33,297 nt of DNA. It comes from Propionibacteriales bacterium (GTDB lineage: Bacteria; Actinomycetota; Actinomycetes; Propionibacteriales; Nocardioidaceae). A program made the translations under genes and the position numbers. The stretch is from the NCBI GenBank assembly GCA_009379735.1, contig WHTB01000015.1, forward strand, positions 1 to 33,297, in the 5' to 3' direction. The notes under the pieces were generated by a model. That model searched no databases, was not told where the DNA came from, and saw only the letters and a program-made list of their open reading frames with translations. Of the stretch, positions 17,319 to 26,075 are shown piece after piece. The stretch's first letter is position 1, and the number at the start of each line of letters is the position of its first letter.

Positions 17319-17324
17319 TAGGCT
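17319..17324 (+). promoter_or_regulatory. Candidate -10 element (TAGGCT) for the essC-like gene
   Basis: TAGGCT fits TAnnnT and lies just after the hairpin. RNA would begin near 17331, leaving a 21-base leader that carries the ribosome site GGGAGG (17339-17344). No clear -35 is seen. This suggests essC is transcribed on its own rather than from the upstream unit. Confidence 0.4.
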
Positions 17325-17351
17325 CGTGCACAAACCTCGGGAGGTACGTCG

Positions 17352-20300
17352 GTGGTCAGGCTGAGCTTCACGGTCGTCGATGCGGCGAACGACGACTCCG
17401 CGAACGTTGTGATGGAGGCGGACGAGGACACCACGATCGGCGTGGTGTCGCACCACCTCGCCTCGCTGTTCCGTGACGTCGACCCGGATGGCGTGGCGTC
17501 CGCCCGGGGGAGCGGCGAGCAGCCCGGTGGTGCCCGACTGCTCGAGCTGGTCACCGAGCGCCGTACGCCGAACGGCACGGCACTGTACGTCGCGGGCATC
17601 CGGCTCGACCCGTCGCTGACCGTGGCCGAGTCGCCGCTGGTCGACGGCTGCATCGTCGGGGTCGCCGACGACGTCGGTGGCATGGGCGACAGCGGCGAGG
17701 ACCTGCTGCAGATCAGGATCGCCGGCGGCCCGACCGCAGGTGCGGTGCACAACATCGGCCCGGGCTCGCACGTGGTCGGGTCCGAGTCGCCGGCAACGCT
17801 GCGTCTCGACGACGCGATGATCCCGGCCGAGGCGCTGCTGGTCGGGGTGTCGGTCGACGGGTCGTGCGAGGTGACACCCCTCGGCGACGTCGTCGTCGGC
17901 ATCGAGGGCGAGCAGATCGAAGGCGCCACGCCGTGGCACGAGACCGAGCAGCTGACTGTGGGCCAGCACCTGCTCGAGTGGCACTTCCCGGCTCCGCCCG
18001 ACGCGGCCCTGCAGCCGTCCGACGACGGGGTGGGTCTGGACTACAACCGGCCGCCGCGGCTGCTGCCGCCGGAGGCCGAGACAGACTTCAAGCTGCCGAG
18101 CTTCCCGAAGGAGCCGGACAAGAAGCCGCTGTCATGGGCCGCGTCGATGATGCCGGTGGTGATGGCGGTGACGATGGCCCTGGTGATGCAGAACCCGCGC
18201 TACATGCTGATCGGCCTGTTCAGCCCGGTGATGATGTTCGCCAACTTCAAGGCGGACAAGAAGCACGGCAAGGCCGCCTACAAGCAGCAGGTCGCCGACT
18301 ACAAGGACCGCAAGAAGCAGATCGAGCAGGACGCGCACGACGCGCTGCAGCTCGACCGTGAGCTGCGTCGCAAGGACTTCCCCGACGCGGCGACCACGCT
18401 GCTGATGGCGGTCGGCCCGTCGAGCCGGCTGTGGGAGCGGCGCCGCACCGACCCCGACTACCTGGTGCTGCGCTTCGGCACCGCCGAGATGCCGTCGGAC
18501 GTGACGCTCGACGACCCCGAGCAGCTCGAGCACCGCCGCAAGATCACCTGGACGATCCCCAACGCACCGGTGACGATCCCAATCAACGCGGCCGGCGTGG
18601 TCGGCATCGCCGGTCGCGGCGACCTGCCGCGTTCGCTGGCCCGTTGGGCCGTTGCGCAGATCACCGCGCTGCACTCGCCGTTCGACGTGCAGGTCGTCGT
18701 GCTCACCGACCAGTCCGGCAAGGACGCCTGGGAGTGGACCCGCTGGCTGCCGCACCTGCGCCCGTCGATGGGCCAGGACACCGTGACGCTGCTCGGCACC
18801 GACGCCGACTCGGTGTCGCGCCGGGTCGCCGAGCTGCAGGCGATCATCGGGGCACGCCGCACCGCCCGTGGCGCCACCCAGGCGGACGCCGTCCCGCCCC
18901 CGGGTGGGGAGATCGTCGTCATCTTGGACGGTGCACGCCGGCTCCGCTCGCTGCCGGGTGTCATCGAGCTGCTGAAGGAGGGTGCCGAGTACGGCGTCTT
19001 CACCATCTGCCTCGACTCCGAGGAGCGGATGCTGCCGGAGGAGTGCCAGGCGGTGGTGATCGAGGAGCACGACGGCGTACGTATCCAGCGCCAGCGCACC
19101 GACGTGGTCCGCGGCGCCCACCCCGACGTGGTCAGCGTCGCCTGGACGGAGCGGCTGGCCCGGCACCTGTCACCGATCCGTGACGTCAGCGGCGGCGAGG
19201 AGGGTGCCAACCTCCCGACGTCGTCCCGGTTGCTCGACGTGCTCCACCTCGACCCGCCCACCGGCGACGCCATCAGCGCCCGGTGGGGCCTGGGCGGCCG
19301 GTCCACCGAGGCCGTCATCGGCGACACGTACGACGGTCCGTTCGCCCTCGACATCCGCCGCGACGGTCCGCACGGCCTGATCGCCGGCACGACCGGGGCC
19401 GGCAAGTCCGAGCTGCTGCAGACCATCGTGGCGGCGCTGGCGGTCGCGAACCGGCCCGACTCGATGACGTTCGTGCTGGTCGACTACAAGGGCGGCAGCG
19501 CGTTCAAGGACTGCGTCGACCTGCCCCACACGGTCGGCATGGTGACCGACCTCGACACCCACCTGGTGGAGCGGGCGCTGGAGTCCCTCGGCGCCGAGCT
19601 GAAGCGGCGCGAGCACATCCTCGCCGAGTCCGGCGCCAAGGACATCGAGGACTACGTCGACCTGCTCGCCAAGCGGCCGGACCTGTCGCCGGTGCCACGG
19701 CTGGCGATCGTCATCGACGAGTTCGCGTCGATGGCCCGCGAGCTGCCCGACTTCGTGTCGGGCCTGGTCAACATCGCCCAGCGCGGTCGGTCGCTCGGCA
19801 TCCACCTGATCCTCGCCACCCAGCGGCCCTCGGGTGTGGTGTCGCCGGAGATCCGGGCCAACACGAACCTCCGGATCGCACTGCGGGTCACCGACCCGGC
19901 GGAGAGCTCCGACGTCATCGACTCGCCCGAAGCCGCTCGCATCCTCAAGTCGACACCCGGTCGTGCGTACGCCCGGCTCGGTCACGCCTCGCTCGTGCCG
20001 TTCCAGGCCGGTCGTGTCGGCGGGCGCGCGCCGGGTGTGAAGGCACAGGTGGTCGTGCCGCCGTGGATCACCGACCTCGACTGGACCCAGCTGGGCCAGT
20101 CGGCGCCGATGCGGCCGAAGGAGAAGGAGGACAAGGGCGACGTCGAGATCACCGACCTGAAGGTGCTGGTCGACGCGATCCGGGGCGCGAACGAGCGGAT
20201 GGCGATCCCGCCGCAGCACAGTCCGTGGCTGGAGGCGTTGCCCGACCTGCTGCTGCTCGACGACGTGCCCGACGGCCAGGCCAAGACCACCCTGCCGAGC

Positions 20301-21836
20301 ATCCCGTTCGGCATCGAGGACATCCCCGGCGACCAGGCCCAGGTGCCTGCCGTCGTCGACCTGGCCGACGCGAGCCACGTCTACTTCGTCGGCGCGCCGC
20401 GCAGCGGCCGCTCGCAGATCCTGCGCACGATCGCCGTGTCGGCCGCACAGCGGATGTCACCGGCCGACCTGCACATCCATGCGATCGACTGCGGCAACGG
20501 CGCGCTGCTGGCCCTGTCGTCGCTCCCGCACTGCGGCGTGGTGGCCGGCCGCACCCAGACCGAGCGGGCGACCCGGATGCTGCACCGGCTCAACACCGAG
20601 GTGGTCCGGCGCCAGGAGCTGCTGGCCGGTGGCGGGTATGCCGACATCACCGAGCAGCGGCAGGGTCAGTCCGACGAGGCACTGCCCCACATCATGGTCC
20701 TGCTCGACCGCTGGGAAGGCTTCACGACCGGGATCGGCGAGCTCGACCACGGCGCGTACATCGACCTGGTGCAGCGGCTGATGCGGGAGGGCTCCAGCGT
20801 CGGGGTGCACTTCCTGGTCACTGGTGACCGCACCCTGTCGTCCTCGCGGATGGGTCAGCTCACCGAGGACAAGTTCGCGATGCGGCTGGTGGACAAGGGC
20901 GACTACTCGATCTTCGGCATCAACCCGCGCAAGGTCCCGGACGAGATGGCGGCCGGCCGGATGTTCCGGGCCGAGAAGCTCACCGAGGTCCAGGTCGCCG
21001 TACTCGGCGAGGACCTGTCGGGGCAGGGCCAGGCCGCCCGGATCTCCGCGGTCGGCGCGGAGCTGACCGAGCGCTACGCCGACCTGCCACGGTCGGCGCG
21101 GCCGTTCCGGGTCGAGCTGCTGCCCAAGACGATCAGCTACGCCGACGCGTTGCAGCGGCTCGACATCGACCAGCCAGCGCCGATGTGGGCGATGCTCGGG
21201 GTCGGGGGCGACGACGTCTCGGCGCTCGGGCCGGACCTCGGGACGAGTGCCTGCTCGTTCGTGATCGGCGGCGCCCCCAAGTCGGGGCGGAGCACTGCCC
21301 TGCTGACGCTGGGCGTGTCGTTCCTGTCCCGCGGCGCCCACCTGATCTTGGTCACGCCGCGCTCCTCGCCGCTGCGGACGCTCGCCGAGCACCCGGGTGT
21401 GGTCCGCTCGTACGAGGGCACCGCGATCCCAGAGCTGGAGTTCGTGTCGGTGGTGAAGAAGGCGCCGACGCCGTGCGTGCTGATGATCGACGACGCCGAG
21501 ACGCTCAAGGACGCCGACATCGGCACGACCCTGCGCAACCTGCTGAAGACCGGCGGCGACACCGGACACGCCGTGGTGGCGGCCGGTGCCGGGGAGGACC
21601 TGGCGGGCGGGTTCAGCGGCTGGATCCCCGACATGCGCCGTGGCCGTCTCGGTGCGCTGCTGTCGCCGCAGAACGCCGCCGAGGCGGACATCCTCGGGGT
21701 ACGGATGAGCCGCAGCTCGTTCGGCGGGACTGTCATCCCCGGCCGGGCGCTGGTGCATCTCGGCGACGGTCAGGTGATCACGGCCCAGATCCCGCTGACC
21801 ACGCTCGGCGACGCCCCCACCCCGGCGCCCGACTGA
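17352..21836 (+). CDS. essC: EssC-like type VII secretion ATPase (FtsK/SpoIIIE family)
   Basis: 1494 residues, the length of Firmicute EssC/YukBA rather than of mycobacterial EccC (about 1,330-1,390). Order: an N-terminal small domain (1-100), an FHA-like domain (about 118-215), two membrane helices (about 260-300), a charged helix, a linker domain, then three FtsK/SpoIIIE ATPase modules. Module 1 is canonical: GTTGAGKS (679-686, Lys685) and LAIVIDEF (Asp789, Glu790). In module 2 the P-loop is GAPRSGRS (1014-1021) and in module 3 GAPKSGRS (1307-1314), both with Arg for the catalytic Lys, so only module 1 should hydrolyse ATP fully, as known for EccC/EssC. The protein drives export of WXG100-type substrates across the membrane. 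GTG start after GGGAGG. No EccB, EccD, EccE or mycosin is in the window. Confidence 0.9.
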   Translation: MVRLSFTVVDAANDDSANVVMEADEDTTIGVVSHHLASLFRDVDPDGVASARGSGEQPGGARLLELVTERRTPNGTALYVAGIRLDPSLTVAESPLVDGCIVGVADDVGGMGDSGEDLLQIRIAGGPTAGAVHNIGPGSHVVGSESPATLRLDDAMIPAEALLVGVSVDGSCEVTPLGDVVVGIEGEQIEGATPWHETEQLTVGQHLLEWHFPAPPDAALQPSDDGVGLDYNRPPRLLPPEAETDFKLPSFPKEPDKKPLSWAASMMPVVMAVTMALVMQNPRYMLIGLFSPVMMFANFKADKKHGKAAYKQQVADYKDRKKQIEQDAHDALQLDRELRRKDFPDAATTLLMAVGPSSRLWERRRTDPDYLVLRFGTAEMPSDVTLDDPEQLEHRRKITWTIPNAPVTIPINAAGVVGIAGRGDLPRSLARWAVAQITALHSPFDVQVVVLTDQSGKDAWEWTRWLPHLRPSMGQDTVTLLGTDADSVSRRVAELQAIIGARRTARGATQADAVPPPGGEIVVILDGARRLRSLPGVIELLKEGAEYGVFTICLDSEERMLPEECQAVVIEEHDGVRIQRQRTDVVRGAHPDVVSVAWTERLARHLSPIRDVSGGEEGANLPTSSRLLDVLHLDPPTGDAISARWGLGGRSTEAVIGDTYDGPFALDIRRDGPHGLIAGTTGAGKSELLQTIVAALAVANRPDSMTFVLVDYKGGSAFKDCVDLPHTVGMVTDLDTHLVERALESLGAELKRREHILAESGAKDIEDYVDLLAKRPDLSPVPRLAIVIDEFASMARELPDFVSGLVNIAQRGRSLGIHLILATQRPSGVVSPEIRANTNLRIALRVTDPAESSDVIDSPEAARILKSTPGRAYARLGHASLVPFQAGRVGGRAPGVKAQVVVPPWITDLDWTQLGQSAPMRPKEKEDKGDVEITDLKVLVDAIRGANERMAIPPQHSPWLEALPDLLLLDDVPDGQAKTTLPSIPFGIEDIPGDQAQVPAVVDLADASHVYFVGAPRSGRSQILRTIAVSAAQRMSPADLHIHAIDCGNGALLALSSLPHCGVVAGRTQTERATRMLHRLNTEVVRRQELLAGGGYADITEQRQGQSDEALPHIMVLLDRWEGFTTGIGELDHGAYIDLVQRLMREGSSVGVHFLVTGDRTLSSSRMGQLTEDKFAMRLVDKGDYSIFGINPRKVPDEMAAGRMFRAEKLTEVQVAVLGEDLSGQGQAARISAVGAELTERYADLPRSARPFRVELLPKTISYADALQRLDIDQPAPMWAMLGVGGDDVSALGPDLGTSACSFVIGGAPKSGRSTALLTLGVSFLSRGAHLILVTPRSSPLRTLAEHPGVVRSYEGTAIPELEFVSVVKKAPTPCVLMIDDAETLKDADIGTTLRNLLKTGGDTGHAVVAAGAGEDLAGGFSGWIPDMRRGRLGALLSPQNAAEADILGVRMSRSSFGGTVIPGRALVHLGDGQVITAQIPLTTLGDAPTPAPD

Positions 21837-21866
21837 GGCACAGCGCCCGATCCGGGTGGACAACGA

Positions 21867-21909
21867 CGCCGACGGCGGCCCGGGCCTGAGCCCGGTGCCG
21901 CCGTCGGCG
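21867..21909. terminator. Very strong bidirectional hairpin between essC and the WXG100 gene
   Basis: The arms CGCCGACGGCGG (21867-21878) and CCGCCGTCGGCG (21898-21909) pair perfectly over 12 bases. Inside, CCGGGC (21880-21885) pairs with GCCCGG (21890-21895) around a four-base loop, CTGA; C21879 can pair with G21897, leaving T21896 as a single bulge. It lies 30 bases from each of the two converging stop codons and can serve both. Confidence 0.85.
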
Positions 21910-21938
21910 ACTGCTGCTGTGCGTGAGTCCGGAGACCG

Positions 21939-22235
21939 TCAGCCGGCGACCTGCGAGGCGAGCGAGTCGTCGAGGCCGGTGAAGCCCTCGACCGCGCCCT
22001 CGAGCCAGGTGGCCATGCCCTCCATGCCGTCCAGCGCCGTCTTGGTGCCGGTGGTGAACTGCTCGTAGGAGGTGTTGAACGCGCCCGACGAGGACGGCGT
22101 GATGAACTCGTTGTCGGTGGTGGCCTGGACCTTCGACTTCATCTGGTCCATCTGGTTGAGCAGGTCCTGGTGGGTGCTCTTCAGCTGGTTGGCCAGGTTG
22201 GTCATCTCGGACAGTTCAAGCTTCATGCTGGACAT
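21939..22235 (-). CDS. WXG100-like (ESAT-6 superfamily) protein, candidate type VII substrate
   Basis: 98 residues, the classic length, mostly helical: helix 1 about 5-40 (LSEMTNLANQLKSTHQDLL), a turn near DNEFITPSSSGAF, helix 2 about 52-85. The WxG of the turn is not present; Phe44 stands near its place and the only Trp is at 77. No signal peptide. There is a strong ribosome site, AAGGAG, seven bases before the ATG. The gene converges on essC, whose product is the likely motor for its export. A partner WXG100 gene was not found, so it may act as a homodimer. Family assignment is by length, helical pattern and context. Confidence 0.78.
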   Translation of the reverse strand: MSSMKLELSEMTNLANQLKSTHQDLLNQMDQMKSKVQATTDNEFITPSSSGAFNTSYEQFTTGTKTALDGMEGMATWLEGAVEGFTGLDDSLASQVAG

Positions 22236-22262
22236 CTCGGTGCTCCTTGTCTCGGTCGGTGG

Positions 22263-22376
22263 CTAGGACGCGGCGCTGGCCACGTCGAGAGTGACGAAGC
22301 GGACCATGCCCGTCACGGCGTCGAACAGGTCGAGGAACTTGTCCACGAGAGCCAGGCTAAGACGGGAGAGGGTCAC
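22263..22376 (-). CDS. Possible 37-residue peptide upstream of the WXG100-like gene
   Basis: A GTG-started frame of 38 codons ends at TAG 27 bases before the WXG100-like start. GGAAAGG lies eight bases before the GTG. Third codon positions are almost all G or C, as in the real genes around it. The peptide is a hydrophobic, probably amphipathic helix (LSLALVDKFLDLFDAVTGMV). A longer frame from a GTG at 22505 exists but its extra part is low-complexity Gly/Arg and lacks a ribosome site. No family recognised; it could equally be a leader peptide or chance. Confidence 0.4.
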   Translation of the reverse strand: MTLSRLSLALVDKFLDLFDAVTGMVRFVTLDVASAAS

Positions 22377-22532
22377 CCTGGCAACCTTTCCGTCCCGCCG
22401 ACCGGTCCCGCCGAGACGGCCCACCTGCGCGCCTCCCACCCACGCGCCAGCGCCCGAGTCGGCCCTGTCCTGTGCATCGGACACGCTACGACCGGCGAGG
22501 GTCACCGGCGGTGGGGTCTGGCGTGAGAGGGC

Positions 22533-23483
22533 TCAGACCCGGTCGACGGCGAAGGTGTCGCAGGCCTCCATCGAGCCCTCCTCCATGCCGACCAGGAACC
22601 ACCGCTTGCGCATCTCGGCGGAGCCGTGCGTCCACGTCTCGGGGTTGACCTGACCCTGCGTCTTGCTCTGGATCCGGTCGTCGCCCACGGTCTCGGCGGC
22701 GTCGATGGCGTTGTTGATGTCCTCGTCGGTGAGCTCTTCGATGAAGACGTTGCCGTCGGCGTCCTCGACCGTGGTGGCGTACTTGGTCCACATGCCGGCG
22801 TAGCAGTCGGCCTGCAGCTCCAGCCGTACGGCGTCACTCTGCTCACCTTGCCGGGTCTGCATCTGGTTCATCGTGCCGGTGAGGTCCTGGATGTGGTGGC
22901 CGTACTCGTGCGCCACGACGTACGCCTGGGCGAACGGACCGCCCTCCGCGCCGAGCTGACCCTCGAGCATCACGTCGAAGAACGTCAGGTCGAGGTAGAT
23001 GCTGTCGTCGACCGGGCAGTAGAACGGCCCCACCTGGCTGGTCGCGCCGCCGCAGCCGGTCTGCACCTGGTCGGTGAACAGGTTGGTCACGGTCATCTCA
23101 TAGCTGGTGCCGGCCTGGTCCGGGAGGGCCTGCTCCCAGAACGCCTGGATCGTGTTGACGGTGGCCACCATCGCGCAGTCGGGGTTGTTGTTGGCGTCCT
23201 CGCCGGTCTGGCACTGGCCGGAGAGGTCGACACCGGCGTCGCTGCCGCTGACCTGGTTGAGGTCGAACGGGAAGCCGGTCGCGGACGTGCCGCCACCGCC
23301 TCCGCCGCTGCCACCGAGCACCTGGGTCACGATGTAGAAGAGCAGCACCAGCAGCAGGCCGCCGATGCCTCCGCCGGCCACCTTGCCGCCGCGGCGGCGT
23401 CCGCCCGGCATCCCTGAGCCGCCGGAACCGCCGCGCCGTGTCACCTGCGAGGGGTCGAGACGAGCCTTCGGGTTGAACCGCAT
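22533..23483 (-). CDS. Neutral zinc metallopeptidase (YpfJ-type, membrane-anchored)
   Basis: 316 residues. A Gly/Arg-rich cytoplasmic start (1-36) is followed by one membrane helix (about 39-57, GGGIGGLLLVLLFYIVTQVL), a poly-Gly spacer and an external catalytic domain. The zinc site is HEYGH (192-196) with Glu193 as base, and the likely third ligand is Glu222 in RLELQADCYAG. Four cysteines (91, 103, 144, 156) may form disulfides. The substrate is unknown. I chose the ATG at 23483 because GAAGGGAAG lies just before it; an ATG nine codons earlier lacks a ribosome site. The gene diverges from the ABC-F gene. Confidence 0.88.
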   Translation of the reverse strand: MRFNPKARLDPSQVTRRGGSGGSGMPGGRRRGGKVAGGGIGGLLLVLLFYIVTQVLGGSGGGGGGTSATGFPFDLNQVSGSDAGVDLSGQCQTGEDANNNPDCAMVATVNTIQAFWEQALPDQAGTSYEMTVTNLFTDQVQTGCGGATSQVGPFYCPVDDSIYLDLTFFDVMLEGQLGAEGGPFAQAYVVAHEYGHHIQDLTGTMNQMQTRQGEQSDAVRLELQADCYAGMWTKYATTVEDADGNVFIEELTDEDINNAIDAAETVGDDRIQSKTQGQVNPETWTHGSAEMRKRWFLVGMEEGSMEACDTFAVDRV

Positions 23484-23539
23484 GCGCTTCCCTTCGACCG
23501 GGTGCCGCACCTCAGGCGGCAGTCGTGGCCCTCCCGCCG

Positions 23540-23546
23540 TAGACTA
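23540..23546. promoter_or_regulatory. Symmetric TAGACTA element, candidate bidirectional -10
   Basis: Read rightwards it gives TAGACT (23540-23545), placing the RNA start at 23553, exactly on the ATG of the 10-codon upstream ORF. Read leftwards it gives TAGTCT (23546-23541), placing the start near 23533, about 50 bases before the metallopeptidase ATG. Both fit TAnnnT. No -35 is clear on either side. Confidence 0.5.
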
Positions 23547-23552
23547 GCGCCC

Positions 23553-23585
23553 ATGCAGCCCCGGACGGTCGCACTGACGGCGTAG
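23553..23585 (+). CDS. 10-codon upstream ORF (leader peptide candidate) before the ABC-F gene
   Basis: ATG at 23553 to TAG 23583-23585 encodes MQPRTVALTA. There is no ribosome site, but the ATG would be the first transcribed base given the -10 at 23540-23545, so it would be read as a leaderless message. It ends 61 bases before the ABC-F start and its stop adjoins a hairpin. Short leader ORFs commonly control ABC-F genes through ribosome stalling; that role here is inference. Confidence 0.45.
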   Translation: MQPRTVALTA

Positions 23586-23610
23586 ACGCACCGACGTCAT
23601 CGTCGGCGTC
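23585..23610 (+). promoter_or_regulatory. Hairpin in the ABC-F leader (possible attenuator)
   Basis: CCGACG (23591-23596) pairs with CGTCGG (23601-23606) around the loop TCAT, extended by GACG (23585-23588) with CGTC (23607-23610) and a two-base bulge, CA. It begins at the last base of the upstream ORF stop codon, so a ribosome at that stop would cover its base. Confidence 0.45.
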
Positions 23611-23646
23611 TGCCCACCCGTCCATCCCCGCCTCCCGGAGCCTGCC

Positions 23647-25245
<1,599 letters not shown>

Positions 25246-25255
25246 TCTCGTCCGC

Positions 25256-26053
25256 ATGGCTGCGATGGATCCCGCCCTGCTCGCCGACGGTGGACTGCGC
25301 CTCGAGGTCGACGGCCCGGTCGCGACGGTCGTGCTCGACCGCCCGGAGGCGCGCAACGCGCAGACGCCGGCGACCTGGGCGGCGCTGGCCGCAGTCGGCG
25401 ACACGCTCGACCCGTCCGTTCGGGTCGTCGTCGTGCGTGGTGAGGGGCCGTCTTTCTGTGCCGGCATTGACCGGCGGATGCTGACGCCGGAGGGCGTGCC
25501 AGGGGGTACGTCGTTCGCGCGGTTGCTAGAGCTCGACGACGACGCGCTGGCCGACCGCATTGCGGAGTTCCAGCGCGGCTTCTCGTGGTGGCGGCGGCCC
25601 GAACGGGTGACGATCGCCGCGGTGCACGGCCACGCGATCGGTGCCGGTTTCCAGCTGGCGCTGGCCTGCGACCTGCGGATCATGGCCGACGACGCGCAGC
25701 TGTGCATGCGGGAGCCCGCTCTGGGGCTGGTGCCCGACCTCGGCGGCACCCAGCCGCTGGTCGAGATCGTGGGCTACTCCCGGGCCCTGGAGATGGTCGC
25801 GACCACGCGGTTCGTCGGCGCCGACGAGGCCGCAGAACTCGGGCTGGCCACCGCCGTCGTACCCGGTTCTGACCTGCTGGACGCCGTCCGCGACCTCGCC
25901 GCGGCGCTCGTTGCGCCTCCGCATGGAGCCGTGTCGGCGACCAAGGAGCTGCTGCTGGCCGCCGGCCGGCGCTCGTATGACGAGCAGCTGCGGGCGGAGC
26001 GGCTGGCCCAGGTCGGGCGGCTGCGTGCGATGGGGGCGGGAACAACTGTCTGA
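25256..26053 (+). CDS. Enoyl-CoA hydratase/isomerase (crotonase) family protein
   Basis: 265 residues, a full crotonase fold. Oxyanion-hole strands are FCAGID (68-72) and GHAIGAGFQLALACD (125-139). Compared with rat enoyl-CoA hydratase, the first catalytic glutamate position is Gln133 here (GAGFQLA), while the second is kept as Glu153 (REPALGLVPDLGG). With only one of the two, classic hydration is doubtful and an isomerase or other crotonase reaction is more likely. The ATG at 25256 is 10 bases after the ABC-F stop; an in-frame ATG at 25265 is the alternative. In M. tuberculosis, as I recall, echA12 and an ABC-F gene are neighbours too (Rv1472 and Rv1473). Confidence 0.88.
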   Translation: MAAMDPALLADGGLRLEVDGPVATVVLDRPEARNAQTPATWAALAAVGDTLDPSVRVVVVRGEGPSFCAGIDRRMLTPEGVPGGTSFARLLELDDDALADRIAEFQRGFSWWRRPERVTIAAVHGHAIGAGFQLALACDLRIMADDAQLCMREPALGLVPDLGGTQPLVEIVGYSRALEMVATTRFVGADEAAELGLATAVVPGSDLLDAVRDLAAALVAPPHGAVSATKELLLAAGRRSYDEQLRAERLAQVGRLRAMGAGTTV

Positions 26054-26075
26054 CCTGCGCTGTTGAATTGCGGTG

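Noticed and set aside
20457-21863. 468-residue minus-strand open frame opposite the essC-like gene
   Set aside because: Antisense shadow of ATPase modules 2 and 3; it runs through the strong terminator hairpin at its start.
22263-22505. 80-residue version of the small ORF upstream of the WXG100-like gene
   Set aside because: The extra 43 residues are Gly/Arg/Ala-rich with no ribosome site; the shorter GTG start at 22376 is better placed.
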